A DNA stretch of 23,303 bases from contig CAKPRA010000028.1 of assembly GCA_934180065.1 (NCBI GenBank), positions 1 to 23,303 on the forward strand, in the 5' to 3' direction. Origin of the DNA: an uncultured Clostridia bacterium (lineage in GTDB: Bacteria; Bacillota; Clostridia; TANB77; CAG-508). The notes below the pieces were generated by a model. It saw nothing but the letters and a program-made list of their open reading frames with translations, had not been told where the DNA came from and searched no databases. The position numbers and the translations under genes were made by a program. The first letter of the stretch is position 1. Each line of letters begins with the position of its first letter. Shown in pieces: positions 7,057-14,858 of this stretch.

Positions 7057-7086
7057 GAATAAAATACCTTAAAAAGGGGCTTGACT

Positions 7087-7314
7087 ATGAATGAAAAAGA
7101 AGAGAAAAAGCTTATTAAAAATGAAGTAAAAGCTTATATTGTTAAAGAAGGATTTACAATGAAAAGTATAGCCGGCTTACTTGATAAAGAGAGTAAAGTG
7201 GCTTTACAAAATTTGTCTAATAAACTTACAAGGGGAACCATAAAATATCTGGAAATAAAACAAATTGCGGAGATATTGGGCTATGAAATAAAATGGGAAA
7301 AGAAAAATAAATAA
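7087..7314 (+). CDS. Small helix-turn-helix protein, candidate regulator of the restriction-modification operon
   Basis: A 75-residue protein with the helix-turn-helix-like segment GFTMKSIAGLLDKESKVA, then LQNLSNKLTRGTIKYLEIKQ and IAEILGYEIKW; this layout (helix, AxLL turn, LSNKLTRGT recognition part, IAEILG) is that of short DUF6471/Xre-like DNA-binding proteins often found before methyltransferases. It is the first gene after the promoter and 12 bases ahead of the methyltransferase. I start at ATG 7087, seven bases after AAAAAGGGG; a TTG at 7081 is too close to that site. It may act like a controller (C) protein that delays restriction after entry into a new host, but this is an inference from position and size. 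It could also be a phage-type regulator. Confidence 0.65.
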   Translation: MNEKEEKKLIKNEVKAYIVKEGFTMKSIAGLLDKESKVALQNLSNKLTRGTIKYLEIKQIAEILGYEIKWEKKNK

Positions 7315-7326
7315 AAGAGGTACATT

Positions 7327-9174
7327 ATGAGATATATAGGAAACAAGGAAAAAATATTAAATGAAATCGAAGATATAATTGTTGATAATAAACTTGATAA
7401 AAAAAGCCACTCTTTTTTTGATGCGTTTAGTGGAACATCAACTGTTGGAGAATTTTTTAAGGATAGATTTAAAATAATAGCAAATGATAATTTATATATG
7501 TCATATGTTATAAGTCAAGCAAAATTAAATACACCAGATGGTCAATATAAGAATTTAGGAATGAATCCTTTTGAGTATTTTAACTCGACAGACGAAATAG
7601 AAGAAGGATTTATATATAAAAACTATTCTCCAGGAGGATCTCAACGAAAATATTTTAGCAAAGAAAATGCTGGAAAGATTGACTTTATAAGATGGAAAAT
7701 AGAAGAGTGGAAACAGAAACAACTAATAACAGATGAAGAATATTATTTTCTTATTGCATCTCTTCTTGAATCTATTTCAAAAGTCGCAAATGTTGCAGGC
7801 GTTTATGGAGCATATTTAAAGGATTGGGATCCAAGAGCAGTAAAAGCTATGAAATATATACCAGTTCAAATTACAAAAGAAAATACTAAAACAAAAAATA
7901 TAGTTTATAATAAGAAAATTGAAGATTTAATTGAAAATGTTAAAGGGGATATTTTATATTTAGACCCTCCATATACTAAAAATCAATATTCTGTGCAATA
8001 TCACCTTTTAGAAACAATAGCCAAATATGATAATCCAGTAATAAAAGGAAAAACAGGAGCTAGGAATACAAGCTCTCAAACATCAGATTTTTCAAAAGAC
8101 GGTAAGGTACATATTGAGTTTGAAAAGATAATTGCAAAAGCAAAATTTAAATATATTATTGTTAGTTATAGTTCAGATGGTATAATGAGTAAAGAATATA
8201 TAGAAAGTGTTCTTAAGAGATATGGAAAAGAGGAAACATATCAATTTAAGAAGTTTACATATAGAAAATATTTAAATACAAAGGCAAGAAAAGATGGAGA
8301 ACACTTTGAATATATCTTTTTCATAGAGAAAAAAGATGAAGAAAAAATAAACTATTATTCACCATTAAATTATATGGGTGGAAAGTCTGAAATGATTGAT
8401 TTTCTGAAAGAAAACATGCCTAAAAAAATGAATCGTTTTGTTGATTTATTTGCGGGCGGATTTAATGTTGGTGTAAATATAAATGTAAATGATTTAATAT
8501 ATAATGATTGTAATTTTAAAGTTAAAGAATTAATTCAAATGTTTAGAGATATTGATACATATGACTTATACAAATATATTATTAATACCATAAAAAAATA
8601 CAAGTTACAGAAAGAAGATAAGGAAGCATATGTAAAGGCTAGAAAAGATTATAATCATCCTGAGCCACCAATAAGAGATCCTAGACTACTATATGTTTTG
8701 GTATTATATGGATTTCAACAACAAATTAGATTCAATTCATCATTGGAATATAATAATCCAGTTGGACAATCTGGATTTAATGACAAAATATTAGAAAAAA
8801 TAGTTTCTTTTTCAAGAACGCTAAAAGAAAAAAATATAACATTTATGTCAGAGGATTTTGAAAGATTAGAGAAATATATCAATAGAGATACATTCTTTTA
8901 TTGTGATCCACCGTATTTAATTACTTTGGGAAGTTATAATGACGGAAAAAGAGGCTTTAATGGTTGGAATAAAGAAAATGAAATTAGATTATTGAAATTT
9001 TTGGATAAAATTGATAAAGCAAAAGGAAAATTTATGCTTTCAAATGTTATAGAACATAAAGATAAAGAAAATAAAATTCTAATAGAATGGTTAAAACAAC
9101 ACGAAAATTATAGAAAAATAGACTATAATGGAAAAGCAAGAGGAAGAAAAGAAGTTATAATTGTAAATTATTAG
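7327..9174 (+). CDS. Two-headed D12-class DNA N6-adenine methyltransferase (M.FokI-like)
   Basis: A 615-residue fusion of two complete alpha-class adenine methyltransferases, which transfer methyl from SAM to N6 of adenine. Domain 1 (about 1-338) opens with MRYIGNKEKILNEI (motif X), has motif I FFDAFSGTSTVG around D32 and catalytic motif IV DPPY at 213-216. Domain 2 (about 345-615) opens LNYMGGKSEMIDFL, has motif I FVDLFAGGFNVG around D373 and DPPY at 527-530. Such head-to-tail fusions, typified by FokI methylase, modify the two strands of an asymmetric recognition site, one domain per strand, so the companion enzyme is probably a type IIS nuclease. Both catalytic motifs are intact. It lies between the HTH gene and the HNH nuclease, 12 and 11 bases away, with AGAGGT before ATG 7327. 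Target sequence cannot be deduced. Confidence 0.85.
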   Translation: MRYIGNKEKILNEIEDIIVDNKLDKKSHSFFDAFSGTSTVGEFFKDRFKIIANDNLYMSYVISQAKLNTPDGQYKNLGMNPFEYFNSTDEIEEGFIYKNYSPGGSQRKYFSKENAGKIDFIRWKIEEWKQKQLITDEEYYFLIASLLESISKVANVAGVYGAYLKDWDPRAVKAMKYIPVQITKENTKTKNIVYNKKIEDLIENVKGDILYLDPPYTKNQYSVQYHLLETIAKYDNPVIKGKTGARNTSSQTSDFSKDGKVHIEFEKIIAKAKFKYIIVSYSSDGIMSKEYIESVLKRYGKEETYQFKKFTYRKYLNTKARKDGEHFEYIFFIEKKDEEKINYYSPLNYMGGKSEMIDFLKENMPKKMNRFVDLFAGGFNVGVNINVNDLIYNDCNFKVKELIQMFRDIDTYDLYKYIINTIKKYKLQKEDKEAYVKARKDYNHPEPPIRDPRLLYVLVLYGFQQQIRFNSSLEYNNPVGQSGFNDKILEKIVSFSRTLKEKNITFMSEDFERLEKYINRDTFFYCDPPYLITLGSYNDGKRGFNGWNKENEIRLLKFLDKIDKAKGKFMLSNVIEHKDKENKILIEWLKQHENYRKIDYNGKARGRKEVIIVNY

Positions 9175-9185
9175 GAGATGAAGTT

Positions 9186-10622
9186 ATGAAAGTAATATTA
9201 CCAACACATAATAGATTGATAAATAAATTATTTAATACGGATAAAGCTGGAGATGATTTAGAATATTTATTAAAAGATAATCTTGACTATGTGGTAAAAA
9301 AATCAATTGGAAAAAGTGTTGAATACAAAGTAGAATTATTTCGAAAAATAGGAAAAGATGGAAAAGAAAAAGAACAAGACGGACAATATATAATAATAGA
9401 AAGTGAAACGGAGAGAAAATATATTTTTTTTACTTATGAATTTCCAAATGAAACGCGTAACGGCTATTTAGTTGCGAAAATACCTATTGCATTTAGGAAT
9501 TGGTATAATGATGATACCCATAAAAAGAAAGAATTAGGTATATTTTTACTTGATATTGATACCAAATATAAGAGTTTAGAAATATATAAGGGTATTCCTT
9601 TAGATGACCTAAAAAGTAGTGGAACAATCAATAATTATAATACTTTTGCATATAAATTATGTAAAACATTAGGATTTAAAATAATAAATGAAGATAAACT
9701 TCCATATGATTTATATAAAGATACAGTTCAAAATGAAGTATATCAGTATAGAAAGAATAGAATATTAGCTAAAACTGGTTTTTCAAATATAGAAAATTTA
9801 AAAAATATGAGAGATATGCTAGCCGGAAGGAATACAGGAAATAAAAGTTCATACATATTAGAATTTGATGATATGATAGCTATTTATGGTAAAACTTTTG
9901 GAAATAACGGCTTCGAAATAATTTTAATTGCATGTGCAGTAGGAAAGTTGGCTCAAGATACAGGAAAAGAAGTATGTTTTTTACAAATAAAAGATACCTT
10001 GGGACGAGATGGAACAAGTAATAGAGACGCAAAACCAATTACATCAGATAATATTGATATTATGAAGTCATTTAAAATAAAAGTATATGATGAGTTGATG
10101 GATTATGAAGAAAACCCAGATGTTGAAATACCAGAACAAAAAGATAGTAGAAATCAATTGGAATTTATGAAAAATCTTATGCATAAATTTGGAAATACTG
10201 ATAAAAAGGAATGTTATTTATGTCATTGCAATATTCAAAATCTAATTATAGCTTCACATATTCATAGAATTTGTGATATTAATAAATTGAAAATACCATT
10301 TAAAGAAAGAAGAGCTATGGCTGTTGACGGAGATAATGGATTTTGGCTATGTGCAAATCACGATAAACTGTTTGAATATGGATTCATATATTTTGAAAAA
10401 GATAAAATGATTATTTCTGACAGATTAAATGATATACAAAGAAACTTTGTAAAGAATATTACTTTTAATACTTCATATGAAAAAATAGAAAAAAAACTTG
10501 GAATGATTGCAGAAGGTTCGGAATCTTATATATTGGAACCCGCATTTTATATTAAAAAAAGGGATTATAATGAAAATATGCATAATTATTTGGAAATTCA
10601 TAAAAATAGAGTGTTAAAATAG
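9186..10622 (+). CDS. HNH restriction endonuclease paired with the two-headed methyltransferase
   Basis: A 478-residue protein whose C-terminal third is an HNH nuclease. The zinc-knuckle cysteines C343 and C346 (CYLC) are followed by SHIHRI with H358 and H360, then NGFWLCANHDKLFE with N384, C389 and H392; this is a ββα-metal fold with a C-x2-C/C-x2-H zinc site. Residues 1-330 carry no familiar motif and probably recognise DNA: they include FEIILIACAVGKLAQDTGKE and a conserved-looking GRNTGNKSSYILEF phrase. Its position directly after the methyltransferase, with AGGAG ahead of ATG 9186, makes it the cognate nuclease of a type II, probably IIS, system. Other type IIS enzymes such as MnlI use an HNH domain too. 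Not FokI-like in its cleavage domain despite the FokI-like methylase. Site unknown. Confidence 0.8.
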   Translation: MKVILPTHNRLINKLFNTDKAGDDLEYLLKDNLDYVVKKSIGKSVEYKVELFRKIGKDGKEKEQDGQYIIIESETERKYIFFTYEFPNETRNGYLVAKIPIAFRNWYNDDTHKKKELGIFLLDIDTKYKSLEIYKGIPLDDLKSSGTINNYNTFAYKLCKTLGFKIINEDKLPYDLYKDTVQNEVYQYRKNRILAKTGFSNIENLKNMRDMLAGRNTGNKSSYILEFDDMIAIYGKTFGNNGFEIILIACAVGKLAQDTGKEVCFLQIKDTLGRDGTSNRDAKPITSDNIDIMKSFKIKVYDELMDYEENPDVEIPEQKDSRNQLEFMKNLMHKFGNTDKKECYLCHCNIQNLIIASHIHRICDINKLKIPFKERRAMAVDGDNGFWLCANHDKLFEYGFIYFEKDKMIISDRLNDIQRNFVKNITFNTSYEKIEKKLGMIAEGSESYILEPAFYIKKRDYNENMHNYLEIHKNRVLK

Positions 10623-10663
10623 AATTTAAGAGAAGCAAAGCAATAAGTATGATTCCGATTTTT

Positions 10664-10695
10664 TATCTCCAATTATCTTTTGATAATTGGAGATA
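10664..10695 (+). terminator. Terminator-type hairpin after the HNH nuclease gene
   Basis: TATCTCCAATTATC (10664-10677) pairs perfectly with GATAATTGGAGATA (10682-10695), 14 bp around a TTTT loop. A short TGTTT and later a TTTTTA follow, so the T tract is imperfect. It most likely ends the restriction-modification transcript. Confidence 0.6.
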
Positions 10696-10772
10696 TGTTT
10701 AGATAGGTTTTTAAAAGCCAATACGATATATATAAATATAAGAGTTAAATATAATAAAATGCAATTAAATTA

Positions 10773-10903
10773 ATGAAAAAATTCGAGGTGTTAATTAAAA
10801 ATGTTTATTTTGTTTTAATTGTACCTGGTGTAAGTTATTTTTTATTAGAAAAACTATAGCAATAATAAGTGAAGTAATATCATTAATTGTAACAATGTTG
10901 TAG
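10773..10903 (+). pseudogene. Possible frameshifted small hydrophobic peptide
   Basis: ATG 10773 opens 28 codons, MKKFEVLIKNVYFVLIVPGV followed by SYFLLEKL, to a stop at 10857-10859. A one-base change in the A5 run at 10849-10853 would continue it as TIAIISEVISLIVTML to a stop at 10901-10903, giving a 43-residue peptide with two hydrophobic stretches. There is no clear ribosome binding site, so this may be chance in AT-rich DNA. Confidence 0.2.
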
Positions 10904-11032
10904 AAAAAATAATGAAGATAACATAAATTGATGCGTGTAATCGTTGAGTCAGTATAAAATTACTGTCAAAGATTTATGCTATAGATGTAAAGCAATAATT
11001 ATAAAAGAAAAAGTAAAAAGGAAATAATAAAT

Positions 11033-13336
11033 ATGGAAAATTTAAATATTTTTTTGAATAAAGATAAATACATTGATTATAATGAATACAAAGATTTTTG
11101 TGAAAAAAATGATTTGGAAATAAATGAAGATATATTAAATGAAAGAAATAATAAGTTTGTCGATAAAAAGCTTATAGAATATAAAGAATATTTTGACCAT
11201 ATTTTTACAGATGTAGGAGAAAACATAAATTTAGATGATGAACAAAGGAAAATAATTTTAAGAGATGATCAATATTGCTTAATAAATGCAGGGGCAGGTT
11301 CTGGAAAAAGTACAACCATGGCAGCAAAAGTAAAATATTTAGTTGATAAATTAAATATCAAACCAAAAGAGATAATAATGCTAACATTCACTAAAAAATC
11401 TAGCGAGGATTTAGATGAAAAGGTAAATGATTTATTAGATTTAGGAATACCAGTTTCAACATTTCATTCATTAGGAATGAAATTTATAAAGAAATTTTAT
11501 CCATATCCAATTCAAGTAGTAGGAGCAGATGAACAAAAACAGATAATTTGCAATTATATTAAAGAATTATTTCAAAATAAGACTAAATTAAAAGAATTAA
11601 TTGATCTATTTCAAAAATATGAAAACAAAAGTTATATCGCAAAGGGATTTATAGAAAACTTTGAAAAATTTAATACATTTGAAGAATACTTTGAAGATTA
11701 TAAAAAAAGAAAATATTTAAGTGAAAATAGTAAAGCAGGAGGAATACATCAATATTTAATAAATAGATTGAGTTTAAGAAATTCACTTTATACAATTAAA
11801 GGCGAAAAAGTAAAATCAATAGGTGAGGTTAGAATTGCAAATTTTCTCTATATTAATGGACTAGAGTATACGTATGAAAAAATATACGAGGAAAAAGTTA
11901 ACGAAGATACAACCTATGTTCCGGACTTTACAATAGAATATCAAGGAAAGAATATTTATATAGAATATTTTGGACTATCTAATTGTTACAATGAGAAAAA
12001 TGAACTTAATAGAAAGGAAATAGCAAAATATAATAGGACAAGAAAAATTAAAGAAAGATTTCAAGAAAGTAATAATGGAGACTTTATTAATCTTGATTAT
12101 AAAACACCAGATGGAGATTTTATAACGACATTAACAAAAGAGCTATTAAGCAGAAATATTGAATTTAAAAGAAAAAGTGATAAAGAAATTTTTGATAGAA
12201 TTTTAGATAACAATTTGAATGCTGAATTTTTTAAATTTACTGATTTAATAATAAGTTTCATAGACGTTTTTAAAAACATGCTAGTAGATAATGAAGATTA
12301 TATATTTAATAAGAGGATATCTGAAATTAAAGATGAAGACTTTAAATATTACTGTTATTTTGTAAATAAACAAAAAGAAGCTGAATCAAGAATAAAAGCA
12401 ATAGAATATTTAAAAGAAATTTATAAATATTACCAGCAGTATTTATCAGAAAATCATATGATAGATTATAGTGATATGATTAATCTTTCATACAAATACA
12501 TAATAAAAGAAGTTAAAAATAAATATCCAGAGTTAAATTATAAGTATATAATTGTAGATGAATATCAAGATATTACATTTCAAAGGTTCTTATTTGTAAA
12601 GAGATTAATAGAATACTTTGATGCTAAACTAATAGCAGTTGGTGATGATTGGCAATCTATTTATGCCTTTGCAGGCTCAAGATTAGAATTATTTAATAAA
12701 TTTAGTGAAATGTTCTTAAATTCAAGAGATGATATGTATCTTTCTACAACATATCGATATGGACAAGAACTTGCAGACATAACAAGTAAATTTATTCTTG
12801 AAAATGATGAGCAAAGTATAAAAAATATAAAATCAATAAAAAATTTAGAACATCCGATAGAACTTTGCAAATACAGTGGATATGAGGAATATGAAGAAAT
12901 AGATAAAATAGTTCATAAATTATATATGGAAAATCCTGATAATAATATTTTGATTTTAGCAAGAACGAATGAATGCTTAAACAAATTAGCTAAAAGTGAG
13001 TTCTTTATGAAAGGAGTAAACGATGTATTAATCTGTAAGAGCTTGCCAGAAGCTAAGATAGAAGCATTAACCATGCACCGTTCAAAAGGGTTGACATCAG
13101 ATCAAGTAATTGTATTTGGATTGAGAGAAAAATTATTTCCAAGTAAGGGCAGACCATCTCATTGGATATTTGAATATTTTAAACTAGATTCAATTACTGA
13201 ACAAATGCCATTTGCAGAAGAGAGAAGACTATTTTATGTGGCATTAACAAGAACTAGAAATAAAGTTTATTTGGTAGTTCCCAATAACAGGATTAATCAA
13301 AGTGAATTTATTAACGAAATTGAAGAAAGCTTATAA
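11033..13336 (+). CDS. UvrD/Rep-like superfamily 1 helicase with inserted PD-(D/E)XK-like nuclease domain
   Basis: A 767-residue SF1A helicase with all main motifs: Walker A AGAGSGKS (86-93), Ia MLTFTKKSSEDL, DEYQD (509-513), GDDWQSIYAFAGS, the arginine-bearing TTYRYGQELADI, TMHRSKGLTSDQVIVFGL and the C-terminal VALTRTRNKVYLVV. Between motif Ib (VSTFHSLGMKF) and DEYQD lies an extra segment (about 260-345) with E265, then YVPDF (D298) and IYIEYFG (E311). This E...PDF...ExxG arrangement is that of the PD-(D/E)XK/Vsr-like nucleases, so the protein probably unwinds and cuts DNA. Such helicase-nuclease fusions, akin to helicase IV-type proteins, occur in defence islands and in repair. Possible partners in the region are the ATPases downstream, though separate promoters argue against one operon. 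AAGGAAA precedes ATG 11033. Whether defence or repair is unresolved. Confidence 0.8.
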   Translation: MENLNIFLNKDKYIDYNEYKDFCEKNDLEINEDILNERNNKFVDKKLIEYKEYFDHIFTDVGENINLDDEQRKIILRDDQYCLINAGAGSGKSTTMAAKVKYLVDKLNIKPKEIIMLTFTKKSSEDLDEKVNDLLDLGIPVSTFHSLGMKFIKKFYPYPIQVVGADEQKQIICNYIKELFQNKTKLKELIDLFQKYENKSYIAKGFIENFEKFNTFEEYFEDYKKRKYLSENSKAGGIHQYLINRLSLRNSLYTIKGEKVKSIGEVRIANFLYINGLEYTYEKIYEEKVNEDTTYVPDFTIEYQGKNIYIEYFGLSNCYNEKNELNRKEIAKYNRTRKIKERFQESNNGDFINLDYKTPDGDFITTLTKELLSRNIEFKRKSDKEIFDRILDNNLNAEFFKFTDLIISFIDVFKNMLVDNEDYIFNKRISEIKDEDFKYYCYFVNKQKEAESRIKAIEYLKEIYKYYQQYLSENHMIDYSDMINLSYKYIIKEVKNKYPELNYKYIIVDEYQDITFQRFLFVKRLIEYFDAKLIAVGDDWQSIYAFAGSRLELFNKFSEMFLNSRDDMYLSTTYRYGQELADITSKFILENDEQSIKNIKSIKNLEHPIELCKYSGYEEYEEIDKIVHKLYMENPDNNILILARTNECLNKLAKSEFFMKGVNDVLICKSLPEAKIEALTMHRSKGLTSDQVIVFGLREKLFPSKGRPSHWIFEYFKLDSITEQMPFAEERRLFYVALTRTRNKVYLVVPNNRINQSEFINEIEESL

Positions 13337-13445
13337 AAAGAAATTGAAAGATATAAGAAATTATATAATGAAGATTTAATGTAAAATTACTAAATATGAA
13401 AAAACCACTAAAAAACCAAAACTTTTTTCATAATTTTGAAAAAAC

Positions 13446-13483
13446 TTGACTATAATAATAAAAGATAGTATAATTATTATAGT
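13446..13483 (+). promoter_or_regulatory. Near-consensus promoter overlapped by an 11-bp inverted repeat (operator candidate)
   Basis: TTGACT (13446-13451) and TATAAT (13469-13474) are 17 bases apart, almost ideal for sigma-A. ACTATAATAAT (13449-13459) and its exact reverse complement ATTATTATAGT (13473-13483) flank the spacer, so one arm covers the -35 and the other the end of the -10 and the start point. This geometry suits a dimeric repressor; its identity is unknown. Confidence 0.65.
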
Positions 13484-13496
13484 TAGGAGGAGATTT

Positions 13497-14729
13497 ATGG
13501 AAAGAATAAGTAGAGAAAATTATTTATCTATATTAAAAAATTTCAAAGATCAACAAATAATAAAAGTTATCACAGGAATAAGAAGGTGTGGTAAATCAAC
13601 ATTACTTGAAATTTTTCAAGATTACTTAAAAGAAAATGAAGTAGAAGAAAAGCAAATAATATCAATAAATTTTGAAAATGCAGATTATGAGGAATTACAA
13701 GACAGAAAAAAATTGTATGAATATGTAAAAGAAAGATTAGTAAAAGGAAAAAAGACATACGTTTTTCTAGATGAAATTCAAAATGTAAACGAATTTGAAA
13801 AAACAGTAGATAGCCTATTTATAAATAAAGATGTAGACTTATATATAACAGGTTCAAATGCATATTTATTATCTTCAGAATTAGCCACATTGCTTACAGG
13901 AAGATATATAGAAATAAAAATGTTGCCATTATCGTTTAAAGAATATTTATCAAGCTTTGAAGATAAAACAGACTTGTCAAGAAAATTTAGAGATTATCTA
14001 AGATATAGTTCATTTCCTCAAGCAGTTGAATTATATAAAATAAACCCAGAAAACATAAATTTATTTTTAGATGGAATATATAATACTATTTTATTTAAAG
14101 ATGTAATGCAAAGAAAAGGAATAACAGATAAAAATGTCTTAGAAAGAGTTACAAAATATTTGTATGACAACATAGGGAATAGAACGAGTATGAAAAGCAT
14201 AAGTGATAATATTGAAGGAATAGAAAAAAATTCATCATATAATACAATTTCAAATTATGTAGATGCATTAATAGATAGCTATTTAATATTTAAAGCCAAC
14301 AGATATGATATTAAAGGAAAAGAATTTTTGAAAACTCAAGAAAAATATTATGCAATAGATATAGGATTAAGATATTATATGTTAGGACAAGGTTCTGGTC
14401 GAGATATGGGTCATATATTAGAAAATGTTGTGTATCTTGAATTGTTGAGACGAGGATATGAAGTATATATAGGAAAATATGATGATTTAGAAGTTGACTT
14501 TGTAGCCAGAAAGCCAGAAAATACTATATATTATCAAGTAGCATTAACAACTAGAGGAGAAAATGAAGGAGATAATAAAATTTTAGATAGAGAATTAACT
14601 CCATTGAAGAAAATAAATGATAATTATCCTAAATACATTTTGACATTAGATGATGATTTAGATGCAGACTTTGATGGAATAAAGAAGATAAATGTGTTGG
14701 ATTGGTTGCTTGATGAAAAAAACAATTAA
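13497..14729 (+). CDS. AAA_14/DUF4143 ATP-binding protein
   Basis: A 410-residue member of the widespread AAA_14-DUF4143 family. The N-terminal P-loop NTPase has Walker A GIRRCGKST (27-35), Walker B TYVFLDE (D92, E93) and the sensor-like LYITGSNAYLLS. The middle, SFKEYLSSF and YLRYSSFPQAVE, is the family's typical insertion, and the C-terminal DUF4143 part contains HILENVVYLELLRRGYEVYI, EVDFVARK and YYQVAL, resembling a degenerate PD-(D/E)XK nuclease fold. Members are common in gut bacteria and archaea; the biochemical role is not established, with proposals from DNA metabolism to defence. I start at ATG 13497 because AGGAGG is seven bases upstream and the strong promoter lies before it; an upstream TTG at 13446 falls inside that promoter. 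Single-gene unit ended by a terminator. Confidence 0.82.
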   Translation: MERISRENYLSILKNFKDQQIIKVITGIRRCGKSTLLEIFQDYLKENEVEEKQIISINFENADYEELQDRKKLYEYVKERLVKGKKTYVFLDEIQNVNEFEKTVDSLFINKDVDLYITGSNAYLLSSELATLLTGRYIEIKMLPLSFKEYLSSFEDKTDLSRKFRDYLRYSSFPQAVELYKINPENINLFLDGIYNTILFKDVMQRKGITDKNVLERVTKYLYDNIGNRTSMKSISDNIEGIEKNSSYNTISNYVDALIDSYLIFKANRYDIKGKEFLKTQEKYYAIDIGLRYYMLGQGSGRDMGHILENVVYLELLRRGYEVYIGKYDDLEVDFVARKPENTIYYQVALTTRGENEGDNKILDRELTPLKKINDNYPKYILTLDDDLDADFDGIKKINVLDWLLDEKNN

Positions 14730-14740
14730 ATATACTGATG

Positions 14741-14791
14741 AAAAGCAAAATATGAAAGTAATTGAAAGTTACAGAATTATTTTGCTTTTTT
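14741..14791 (+). terminator. Terminator after the AAA_14/DUF4143 gene
   Basis: AAAAGCAAAATA (14741-14752) pairs with TATTTTGCTTTT (14778-14789), 12 perfect pairs, with a small GTAA/TTAC helix inside the loop, followed by TT. The U-rich end is formed by the right arm. Confidence 0.65.
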
Positions 14792-14803
14792 GATAATAAA
14801 ATA

Positions 14804-14839
14804 CAAGTTTCGACAAAATTAAATAAGAAATAATATAAA
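14804..14839 (+). promoter_or_regulatory. Spo0A-box-like promoter element of the SMC/OLD-like ATPase gene
   Basis: CAAGTTTCGACAAAATT begins at 14804 and holds TTCGACA, the complement of TGTCGAA. TATAAA at 14834-14839 is 18 bases after the -35-like TCGACA. The element shares CAAGTTTCGACAAA and a following ATAAGAAA with the element before the YHYH-Ig gene. If used, the transcript would start very close to the ribosome binding site GAGGGTG. Confidence 0.4.
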
Positions 14840-14858
14840 TTAAGAGGGTGAAAGAAAA

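Larger units (their letters stand above)
6459..7080. other. Gene-free 620-bp interval between the IS30 remnant and the restriction-modification operon
   Basis: I find no credible reading frame on either strand here. It holds a Spo0A-box-like site at 6564-6573, an 8-bp inverted repeat ATTCTAAT/ATTAGAAT (6676-6696), a terminator-like hairpin at 6813-6851, a short palindrome ATTCAT-AA-ATGAAT at 6959-6972 and the promoter of the downstream operon at 7028-7056. The hairpin has no gene in front of it, which suggests a deleted gene or an unseen small RNA. Confidence 0.6.
10623..11032. other. 410-bp interval between the restriction-modification operon and the helicase gene
   Basis: Besides a strong hairpin at 10664-10695 and a possible broken small membrane peptide at 10773-10903, I see no gene. 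The sequence is AT-rich without convincing promoter boxes; AAAAAGGAAA at its end is the helicase ribosome binding site. Confidence 0.5.
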
